Below the pieces are notes generated by a model that saw only the letters and a list, made by a program, of their open reading frames with translations, did no database searches and was not told the origin of the DNA. Position numbers and translations under genes: made by a program. From Acestrorhynchus altus (taxonomy: Eukaryota > Chordata > Actinopteri > Characiformes > Acestrorhynchidae), in NCBI GenBank assembly GCA_034509495.1, contig CM067518.1, positions 7,309,695 through 7,373,694 of the forward strand: a DNA stretch of 64,000 nucleotides. Direction: 5' to 3'. Within the stretch, counting starts at the first letter, position 1. Each line of letters begins with the position of its first letter. Of this stretch, positions 23,816 through 35,000 are shown piece by piece.

Positions 23816-26800
23816 ATATCCAGTTTTACTGTTGAGTAATGTCTGGTTAGAAATGATACTATTGTGAAAATGCTCCATTTGTGGGAAAACCATGCTCCTA
23901 CCTCTGGTTCTAATCAAACAAAACTGAGCAGAAGAGGCGAATAAGTCTCTAAAAAAAAGAGGGACTGAGATCTGTATAGGGTACAAATACATATAAGCTT
24001 TACAGACAGTAGAAAAAATAATTATTTGAATGTTCTGATCAGATATCTTGGTGAGAGAATTTTCAAGAACACAGTGGATTGCTGAAGTTCTTTTTGTTTG
24101 AATGTCTTGTTCGTCAGTGTCCCTTTAGTTAACACACACTTTGTAAACAGTAAGCTTACTGCGCCCATATTGGCAAATATTGTCACAATGCTTGCACTTT
24201 AGTGTGAGATAATTGAACTGTTTATTTAGAACTATCACCCAGATATCTAATCAATGCTCGATACAGTGTGTGAGAAAGACCCAGTTGTTCTTAAAGTTAT
24301 TGATTTGCAAAGCTGCCTGTGGATGTGAGCAGACTTTTGCTAAACAGGGAATAAACATAGAAACTAGACAAATCTAAATATTATTTCATTGAGTGAATAG
24401 TGATGGATGGGGTTTTTAAGCCTGGTGCTTTTTCTGAGGCGTTCCATGCCTCGAATATCTTAGAAATTCCTTTCACAGTGGCAGAGACTGGAAAGTGACC
24501 ACAGTGGAATTTCTCATCCGCCTCTGCTATGTACATTTACAATGTGACACTGTAACCGTGGGCAGCATGTATTAGCACATTATTAACCTAACCCTGACCA
24601 ATAGCTGACCAGTCAGAAGCAATTTAAGGACTGTTCAGGACTTTCTGGGGTTTTGCCTGGTCATTATCGCACAGTATGTTGCACTGTGAATATGGTAAAC
24701 AATCCAACTGCCCTTTTCATTGTGCATTCAAAACATTTTTTTGTATCTTTTTTTCATTCTTTAGCATTCATGTGAAAACTGAACCAGTTTTACCTCAAAT
24801 AAAGCACTTTTTCCTTCCGTTTTAGAAAATAAAGGCAGATCTTGAAGGTAAACATTAGTTTTATTAAGTTTCAAACTGTGCTGTTCACAGTTCACGTAAG
24901 TGAACAGTGGAAAATATGGAAACTAAAGATAATTTTAAATTAACTGATTTAAATGAATCTACCTTGACAGCACTTTAGTTGTGCACATTTAATCTGAAGT
25001 TAACAGGATTGTTTCAGCGGGGATTGCTTTTTGAATAAGGCACTGTACAGAATGGCCTATTAGATCAAAGCTCCTTTATATACATCTGTAATTTTAAAGG
25101 CACAGTAACAAAAACAACCCATTTAAATTCCAAGAGAGTATAAAATAAAGATAGCCTGGAAATGGACATGAAAATCAAAATCCTTGCATAAAGTGGATCT
25201 CTAAGAAGAATGTTAAAGACAAGGAACATTTAGGGCCAGTTTTATATACATGGATTAAGTCTAATCTTGGACTGTACTGTCCCAAATGGAGAATCTATGT
25301 TTCATAATGCTATGTAGTCCAAAACTAGGCTTAACCCCTGTCTGTAAAACCAACCCTTATATCTTCAAATGGTACATTTCTTTTAAATCAAAAGTGAATT
25401 CTGAGAAACCAGAACTTAACAAAGTAATTAAAAGTCTGACCATAGGTTTCAAACTGGGCCTACATTAAAAGCAGAAAAATCTTGATGTACCTCACACAGC
25501 ACTTTGAAAATATGTTGTATTACTGTGTAGTTTCCACTGTTTTTGCCTACCCACCCCCAGGTTCTGCTTTTGCACACCCACTTTATGCAAGCTAGTGGTT
25601 GGGAGGGGATGGGGGGGCGGTTTGGGGGAAATTTTCTGAAATGTCTGAATTTCTGCATAATTAAATGGTTAAAATGTAAAATAAAGTAATTCAAAGGGAA
25701 GTTATTGCTCTTTTCTAGAGAAACAGTGATGGAGTTTATACAGTTTTTACAGAACAGTGATACATTATGTAATGCCTGAGACATTGTTTTATATAATCAT
25801 GGTGAATACATTTGTCATTTTAATGTATGGGTCTGAAAAAGAAGAAAGAGGTGTAAGTCATTTGGGTTCTGCAGTTCAGCAAATTCCATGTGTCTGACTG
25901 CTTCTGACACCAAACCTACACCCTCAATGAAATTACATGTATTGTGTATTGCAACTTTAGTAAAGGTATACAACCTTTCACTAAATGCTCTGCTTTACGT
26001 ACTAAAGGACAGCAGAAATTGTACTACGCTTGAGGGACTGAAATTGAACAAAAATGTGGGTCATCAAGGTCTTTATATATGTCCTCTATTTTTCTTGCCT
26101 GTTTTCTAGTTATGCTTTACTTGCATCCACAGGTACTTTACCCAGCCATTTATATCTGACTTAAGACCCTTTCACAGGTTTTTTATGGATGAAAAAAATT
26201 GAACAAATCTTGAGTTTAAGTTTAATAAAGTCTTATAAAAGAACATGTATATGAGTCAGAAACTGACGACTGCATTCTGTAGTTTTCTACTGAGCATCAA
26301 GATGGCAATAGAACCATTTATAATGTTAAAGAAGATGTATGACAGAGCTGAGCTGAAAAACATAGGAATGATAGTGAATTTATGTAATCTTTTTTAGTCT
26401 TTTTAAGGTTTTTCTAGGTCAGGGGTGTCCAGTCATATTCATAAAGGGACGGTGTGGCTACAGGTTTTCAACCAAGCAGCTATTTGAAGACTGATGAGCC
26501 TTTGCTAATGATCACTTATTTGGATGAGGAGAAAGAAACAAAGTAGGCAGGAAGTAGAGAAAAGACTTAATGTATTGACAGAAAACATGTTTTGTTTTTC
26601 TGTTTTTTGGTATGAATAGGTCTTAACTCTACCTGTTTCACAGTATACAAGCTCAGAGTGTACTTTTAGCTTCCCTATCACATTGGAGCTGAGCCTAAAC
26701 AAAGATAGCTGTTTATAGAGAAAGTGCAGGCTTAACTGCATTCATCAGTTGGCCAGTCATCTTTCGTCAGAGCTATAGTTAGCATGTTAGGATCTTTAAC

Positions 26801-28700
26801 TTGAACAATGAAGCCAGATTATGGCTCAGTAAACAAGAAAAACATGTTACATACAAATTTTTTTATTTCAATACAGTGTGCAAAATTCACTTTTCTGCTA
26901 TAGGGACCCTTTAAATGACAGAGTTTGAAAAGCCCATGGAGCCTGGATCAGTAATAAGCATGTTATATCATTCTCACACACAGTACAGTTTGTTTCCATA
27001 AGGGCTGGAATTGCACTCATGACAGTTGACACCCACATTTGTTGATTCAGAACATCTTGAGTTCCTATATAAGAGCACAGCACCTGTTCTTGATCCAATA
27101 TGGCTCTTTTCCTAGTGCCTTGCAGTAGACCCACATGATGAATGTAATTATTTTATGTAGCTGCAGTGATTCTGTTCTTGTTTTGGTTCATTTGAAACAG
27201 TATTGATGTAGTACACTTTTTAAAAATAAAGCCACTACAAATGGTTGAGTGATGCCATTACAGAGAAAAACATGAACCACAGTATGTGAGAGTGGGTTAA
27301 GAGTTAAGAGTGAGCATTTACCATATCAGAAGGAAGAATGATTGTGTCCCTTATGAGCCTTGTTTCAGATCCTGAGATAGAAACCAAAATATCTGTCATG
27401 TTTACATAAACTGCAACCCTAAGAAAGCCATGATATGAGAGACACCATCAACCATCCCTTAGGGAAAGTATAGAATACTAGTGGAACCCTTTTGATCCTG
27501 TATAAACCCATGTACAAGTGTTTTTTTTCATCATAGAGAAGAACCTTTTAACCAGCAAAAGAACAGTGGTCCTTGGGTATCTAGAAAGGTGCTATATTAA
27601 TGTAGCTTCATTTATATCATGAGTGAATGCAGCATGTACTTCATGCTACCATCTGACATCTATATGGAGATTCAGATTTTCTTTTCCAGCAGGATGTAGC
27701 GCCTGCCTACAGTGCCAAAATGTCTTATATCCTATGAACTATTGGAATAATTTGAGTTCATGGATTTCAGATATTCACGAGTTATAGGCCATAGTGTTCA
27801 AACTAAAAAAAAACTGCTTGAAATATTTCAGTTTATTAGCAATGAATTAAAAAAATTGCACTGGTATATGGACTGCTTAGACTGGGGACTCCCTTTCACA
27901 TAGGATGGACAATTCCTTGGTATAGGCCCTTTTCCTTGTTTTTTTGGATGATTTGCTAATTATTTCAAATATACAAGGAACTAACATTCACCTAAATGTC
28001 TATTAAAAACCACTGAACTGTAAATCTAATGTAATACATAACATAAACATGAAGGATGTCTCCATTTGCTGTGAGATGGATGGTGCCATCACTGGGTAAA
28101 CAATGGCTGAGTACCAAGCTTTTAGAAGCGCATGCTCAAGTTCTGGGCCAGGAGCTGCACTAAGCAAATAAGCTGTGTTTTCAGTGGCCCGCCCAGCACA
28201 TGAATATCCTTCACACACATCCTGTTTGAGGTTGACCACACCTATGTCAGAAAGCCTCCTTCAGGAGCTGCCTGTTCTTCTCATTAGCCAAAAGGCATAA
28301 TCATTAGAGCACAGGCTGATCCCAGATCTGTTCTTTGCTTAGGGTCATACCAGAGCCTTGTAGACCTAAGTGACCATTTCTTCTAGATCATGCTTTTATG
28401 CATGTGGTCTGCAGCTTGTAGGGTGAAACCCTCACCAGTGCAAAACAATGAATGTTGACAAGGGTTCATCAGAACTGAACTCCAGTAGATAAATTCACTT
28501 GTGGGCTGAGCTATTAGCAGCTAATCTTCAATAACAATGCAGACTGTAAAGCCCTGCCCATATCTAGCATAGGTATATGTGTGCACACAATTGTATTTTG
28601 CAGCTCATTGCTGATGTTAATGCTATTGGAGTGTGGGATACTGCACAAACATTCAGGACAGACGACTGCCTAAATAGGCAAAAAAGGCCGCAAGACATTA
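23816..28700. other. Intergenic region between pfdn4 and bcas1
   Basis: No gene was found. It contains a G-rich run (25601-25628), a palindromic fragment at 26415-26500, a copy of the 'gaaccttttaa/aaaagaac' element at 27480-27600, and a less AT-rich stretch at 28120-28350 that could be a conserved regulatory element. I saw no cytochrome P450 heme-loop pattern in any open frame here. Confidence 0.6.
25601..25628 (+). other. G-quadruplex candidate
   Basis: Four or more runs of three or more G within 28 bases (gggagggg, a seven-G run, then ggggg near 25624), separated by short loops, in otherwise AT-rich DNA. Fold inferred from the pattern. Confidence 0.55.
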
Positions 28701-28732
28701 GAAAGGTAGGAGCATCTGCATGTTTTTGAAAC

Positions 28733-28767
28733 AACAAAGATGTTATTAAATGCAAATTGTTCATTGT
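28733..28767 (+). promoter_or_regulatory. POU/SOX motif cluster upstream of bcas1
   Basis: ACAAAGA (28734-28740), the octamer ATGCAAAT (28750-28757), overlapping ATTGTT (28756-28761) and then CATTGT (28762-28767) lie within 35 bases, about 270 nt before the start codon. SOX10 and POU3F factors drive oligodendrocyte and Schwann cell genes, which suits bcas1. Function is inferred from motif match only. Confidence 0.4.
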
Positions 28768-29016
28768 ACTGTCGAGGAAGACAGACAAATCTGACATTAT
28801 ACTGATGTAAACTAAGATGTTTTGAGTTATTTAGAGCTTGCATGTGTAAATTGCACACATTGATTTAGTCATGGAAAAATTAGAAATGCTTAAAATTAAG
28901 CAAAGAATGTTAGCTGAGAGCAACTAATGTGGGAGTTTTATTAATTCTGTTTAGATTTGACAGACTTGACTTGACTTATAGAGGATGTTCCTTTTCCTGC
29001 CATTTTCTCAATGCAG

Positions 29017-29077
29017 GTCTTCAGCTTTTGTGCTCAAGATGGGAAATAGGCAATCCGTTGACATAACAGTACCAAAG
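29017..29077 (+). CDS. bcas1: bcas1 exon with start codon
   Basis: A strong acceptor (ttttctcaatgcag, ending 29016) opens an exon with 22 nt of leader, then ATG at 29039 and 13 codons MGNRQSVDITVPK, then a phase-0 donor GTAGTG. The acceptor implies an untranslated exon further upstream that I could not place. Gly2 with Ser6 fits the N-myristoylation pattern G-x3-S, as in human MGNQMS. Confidence 0.85.
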
Positions 29078-32000
29078 GTAGTGTTGTTTACATGCATTTG
29101 AGGTCCTATGAGTAATTGAAAAGTTCCTGTCTTGAACTTTTAATTTAAACTCTGTCCAGAATCCTGCAACCTGTGCCGCAAAATCCAAATTCTATTTACA
29201 ACAGCATGCAAAAGATTGGGCAACCTTGGTCACATTTTTTGTTCTTGGTTTCTTGTTATTTTCAGCATTTTAAGCAAGATTTGTGTATTCATTTTGTTTA
29301 GTACAAGTGTGAACAAAGGGACATTTATTTATAAGTAAATAAATACTCTGATTCCTGAAACCTTGTACCACCAGTCACAAGCCTCCACTAAGCAGTCTAG
29401 CACTCTGAAAATTTTTATGTTTATTAAAAAATGGTGGTGGTCAAGTCAAGGTTTGGAAGATCAAGAATATTTGCAGAGAAAACTGTGTTTGTTGGAAAGG
29501 CAAATGAAACGCCCATGGTACACTGTTCTACTTCAAACTTTATGTGCCCCAGAATTCAGTATTAGGGATTTTCAAAGGAACATCTGAACAAACCCTGATG
29601 ATTTTTGGAATTATGTCCTGTTGATTGATGAAATTCTGGAAGCATCTGTAAAAAAATCTGAAAAAAAACCCCTCAAAATCCACAATGGACTACCTCAAGA
29701 TGAACGTTTTGCCATTGCTCTCACAGTCCCCTGTACTATGAACTAGTTAATCTTAATCTGATCACATTTTCGTTCAAAAAGGTAAACAGTCATATGTTAT
29801 ATTTAATACATGTAAAGTGACATTTCAAACCTTTGAATGCCTTTACTAATCACAATATCAACTTTGAAACAAAAAAGCTTGTAATATATCACTTGAGATG
29901 TAATGAATATAACATGTACTACAAGGTGTTTACAAGATAAAACCTGCAAAAAGGAATATTTTAAAAATACTGACCATGCAAGATTCTCACTTTTGCAAGC
30001 AAGCAAACTCTTGCTTGTCAGATTTTTTTGGGAGGCTTAGTGTAAACTTGCTTCACTGTTTGAAGGTTATAATTTGGCCTATCTGGGTCTCACTGTGAAC
30101 TGTTGATATGTTTCTGACTGATGCTATTATAGCCACCAGGAGCCATATTAAAATAATATATTAAAGTTTACCCTAATTGCATTTAAAATGTGAAAATGTG
30201 TTAAACTATAAATAAAAAAACTGATAATAATGGAATATTAAATTCTATTGCATTTGTTTCTGTCTAGAAAGAACATGGTGGGAAAAAAATTCAAAATGGG
30301 ACACTCAATGGACACACTATATCTGGTGCGGATTTGCCTGATGCTGGTAGGAACGTTACTGTGATGCAGCCTGGCTATAATGTTACATGCTTGCAATGTT
30401 ATGTATTATTGGTCATTTAATAGGGTTTTTTAATCAACACCTACATCTGTCCATGTTTTAGACTGCATTAGGAATTTTAAGTAAGGTATGATATTGCTAC
30501 ATAAACTTTGGGCGTAGACAACAGCAGTGACAAAGTGCTGTTTGATTTTCTCCTATGCATATGGCATCTGGCTGCTCTGTCATATAATAGAATAGGCGAG
30601 CTGCACGGAGGAGGATGCCTTGAGAAAATATTGATATTTGCACGGTGAGGCAGACTGTGAAGGTCTGATTCAACCAGCTTTCACAGATCATTATTGATGA
30701 CTCATACATTTTAGTTAGCTTGTGGATTTTAGCCAGTAAGTTTTGTGTACTCATGGTAGTGTTGGATGTGCCATTAGTGGCTACTGGTAACTCCTTGGAC
30801 AAAGCTTTTATTAGGGAGTGGCCAGGCAGGTCCATGAGTCAAATCTTTTTTTCTTACATTAATTAGAAAAGATTATTATGTATCCATGACATCCTAAAAC
30901 ATGCAAAGCAATGTTAGTACAATATACAATAGCTTTGCTGATGATGTCCAGAGACTGTGTGGTTGTATGTTTAGAGAAATGTATTTTACAGAAGTTTAAT
31001 TAAAGGACATTGAATTCACGTAGGCTAGTGAAGTGAATGCGGTGTTACTGATTATCTAACTTATTTGCTATGGTCAAGATCACTTTCATTCACATTTTCC
31101 TCTGTAACCCAGTATCTAGGTCAGTGAGTCATTAGCCCCACCCTGCATGCAGGTTGAGTATATACATGTGGACAGAGCAGTACACATGAACTGGAAGGCT
31201 CTTTTGGCATTTCAACTGGGATTTAAATGAATGAGAAACAAGTGAATTATGACTGTGATTCACTCACTGATATGATGTTACATGTGGAAGATAGGTCTTG
31301 CAGTTTATGACATGTATGTCATACCTGTAGTTTACTCTGATCCTGAGTTTTGATCTTACACCCCAACAAATATATTGGATGGAGCACCATCAATCCAGAG
31401 AACACACTTTCACTGCTCCATGGTTCAGTACTGAGGGACCTATTCATGTTTATCTGCATGTTTATCCAGAAAATCCTATGTTATTTACAGTAGTTGATTA
31501 CAGGGACTAGCCAAGCTGTGTGTGTGCAAATTACAGAAGCTGAATGTATTCAATAGAAGGGGTGTCCACAAACATTTGCACATATAGTATATTTGTTTTA
31601 GCACCCTGTTTGTAATCTTTTGTAATTGTCTCATCCCTGGTATCCCTTCAAGTATCAGTGCAGCAAAACAGTGAACCACCTGCCGTGACTCAAGCAAATA
31701 ATGCAAAGCCCTCACCAGAATCAATACAATTGATATCTGTGGAAGTGCCACCTGAGGAAGCAGTCCCTGCAGAGACCATCACACCTGCCAATGAAGAGGC
31801 ACCAAAGCCTGTTCAGACAGCCAGCTTCTTCAAGATGTTCAAGAAGAATGAACCAGTGGCTCCTAAACCAGAGGGTAATGCTTCAGCTGAAGACCAGATC
31901 AATATCCTTCAGAGTGAATTGGTCTGAAAAGGTTCATTGTAGAGAAACTTACAGTGGTGGTGAGAGGAACCAGGGTTGTGATGGGTACAACACAAATATG

Positions 32001-35000
32001 GTCATTTTATTCACCACTTTATTCAAAACCACATGTTTCCTAAAATAGTGACAAATCCATAAGTAACTTTCTTTGATGTAACTTTAAAAGGCATTAAAAT
32101 GCCTTTGGAATGATGCATTTAATAACAGCTCACTCTGTGAATGATGTTGTTGATGAATAGGTTATAAAATTAGTAGATTTCCCCTCTAAAGTAAAGACAT
32201 GGTGTCAAAGAAGTCTAGTTTTGTTACTACAATGATGATCGTATTTTAACTGTATTTTTACTGTGCCCTCCATTATGTGTCAAAGACACATTTCCTTGAT
32301 ATGCACCTCTGTTCCATAGATTACAATTTTAGATCAAACCAGTCAGAAGTGGTTAAAGTGTCATTTAAATTGGGTGACTGGTTTGGCCATTCAAAATGTT
32401 TTATTTTTACTTAAGAAAACACCTGTGTTCTCTTCACATAATGAAGTTCTGCCCAGTGAATTTGAAGACATGGTAAAGCAATGTATGCAAAATAAACCCT
32501 TAAATAAAAATGTGAATTTGCACTTTAATAATGTCCGATTGGTTTAATAACAACTTTGTAAATTGTGGAACCAAGGGGCATATCCAGGAAAATACGTGTC
32601 CCAAACATTTTGTATATCTGCATGGATACCCCATTATCTTTTTTACATTTCTTCATCTCTAGTAATGCTTGAAGCATCAGTGGCACAAAACAATGAATGT
32701 CCTGTCATGACTCAAGCAAATGATGCAAAGCCAGGACCAGAATCAGTACAAGTTCAGTACAATGCCAAGGAAGTCAGTGCTGCAGTTGTATCTGTGGAAG
32801 TATCACCTGAGCAAGCTATCCCAGCAGAGACCACCACACCAGCTAACAAAAAGGCAACGAAGCCAGCTCAGACGCCCAGCTTCTTCGAGAAGTTCAAGAA
32901 GAAGAATGAGCCAGTGGCTCCTGAACCAGAAGGTAATGCTTGAGCTGAAGACCAGACCAACCAATCAAAGTCCTTCAGAGTGGTTTGGTGTGAAATGGCT
33001 TATTTGTGAAACTTTCTTTACAGTGGTGGTGACCTGTATGTATCTTTACACAATGGATGGATAAAAAACTGTTAAACAATGCATATTGTACACAATAACA
33101 TTCTGTTCTGTAACATTTAGAAGCAGTAAAATGTTTGGTTCCCATCATCACTCTTATGAACAAGACTCTCTAAAGGACTGTTTACATATCAGTTAGAAGA
33201 GTCTCAGTGTTAGAACCCTGCACACATTGGAGGCCTCATTTGTAATCTTTTTTCATTTCTTCATCTCTAGTATCCATTGAAGTATCAGTGCAACAAAACA
33301 GTGAACCACCTGCAGCGACTCAAGCAAATAATGCAAAGCCCTCACCAGAATCTACACAAGTTATTGCCAAGGAAGTCAGTGCTGCAAACATTCCCGTGGA
33401 AGTATCACCTGAACAAGCAATCCCAACAGAGACCACCACACCTTCCAAAAAAAAGGCAACAAAGCCAGCTCAGACACCCAGATTCTTCAAGAAGTTCAAG
33501 AAGAAGAATGAGCCAGTGGCTCCTGAACCAGAGGGTAATGCATCAGCTGAAGACCTTTTTTTTAAAAAATAAAAAAAAATAAAGAAACATAAAACAAAAA
33601 AAACAAAACCAAAACCATGTGCTGCTAAGCATGTGGCAAAATAAATCAAAGGTGATGAGAAAACAGACATGGAAGTTAAACATGACAGATATGTGACAGT
33701 AGGCCCCTCCCCAACACACAACACCAGGGGCCGTAAAAACCAACACTTCCCGGAGCTGTCAAAGGAGAGGGACTGCACAAACAAGATCAAGATAGACACC
33801 ATTAGAAATGAACAAAAGACAGATGACTAAGCAGGACCTGGTGCAAAAGAGAACATGTGACAGGAGACATGAGATTGGACATGGGAAACATGGGACACAT
33901 GAGACAGGACAGTTGACTGGACTGGAGATACATCTGATGAGACGAAGACTGGACCTGGGGAACGGGAGACACAACAGGGGACTGGAACCAGGGAACAGGA
34001 GACTGGATGCGGGAAACATGGGGAACATGAGACAGGACAGGTGACTGGACTGGGGGAACATGAGACAGGACAGGTGACTGGACTGGGGTAACAGGAGACA
34101 CAACAGGAGACTGGACTAGGGGAGCACAAGACATAACAGAAGTGGGCATGGGAACTGGCACGAAAACACTGACAGGGACTGACACATAATTATTGACATG
34201 GATGGGGATAAGAAAACCAAAAACAGATAAGAACAGACACAGGAACCAAAAAAATAGGGTGGGTGTTGCTGACGCTGAAGCGATGGGCAACACCACCGAT
34301 GCCACAGGCGCAGATGGAAACGAGGCAGAGCTCGGGTGGAGACAAAACCAAAAACAAAACAGAGGCTATGGCAAACCAAAACAGAACAGTGACGAAAAGA
34401 CAGACATGGGTGTTAAACATGACAGATACATGACATAAAACAAGATGCAAAATAAACCATTAAATTAAAATGTGGAATTTGTACTTTAATTATATATAAT
34501 TGGTTTATTACAAATTTGTAACTTGTGGAGCAGAAGGGCATATCAAGGAAAATATGTCTTTGTCCGGAACATTTTGGAGGGTCCTGTATATCTGCATGGA
34601 GACCATTTTTATTTATTTATTTATTTATTTATTTATTTCTTCATCTCTAGTATCCCTTGAAGTATTGGTGCCACAAAACAGCGAAGCACCTGCAGTGACT
34701 CAAGCAGATAACGCAAAGCCAGTAGCAGAATCAGTAAAAGTTCAAGTTACAGAAGCCAGAACTGCAGTCGTATCTGTGGAAGCTCCTCCTGACCAAGCAA
34801 TCCCAGCAGAGACCACCACACCAGCCAATGAAGAGGCACCAAAACCAGCTCAGACAGCCAGCTTCTTCAAGGTGTTCAAAAAGAAAAATGAACGAGTGTC
34901 TCCTGAACCAGAAGGTAATTATTCAGCTGAAGGATAGACAGTCTTTCCAAGTGGTTTGGTGAGGTATGGTTCATTGCAGTGAAATCTGAAATCTTAAACC

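Noticed and set aside
20884..29038. Search for cyp24a1 exons between pfdn4 and bcas1
   Set aside because: No open frame shows the P450 heme-binding loop (F-x-x-G-x-R-x-C-x-G) or other P450 text. Small exons could be missed by eye, but none was supported.
32720..33064. 114-codon frame overlapping bcas1 array exon 2, and similar frames over the other copies (33277-33582, 36814-37005, 37646-37876, 38594-38839)
   Set aside because: They are the +1 frame of the real exons. They recur at each copy only because the DNA is duplicated, and the true frame has matching splice phases and human similarity.
33802..34305. The longest open frame in the window (167 codons, minus strand) and its overlapping neighbours
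   Set aside because: It lies across a G/A-rich minisatellite, and its Ser/Pro/Val/Cys repeats follow the DNA repeat period. No start, splice or domain evidence.
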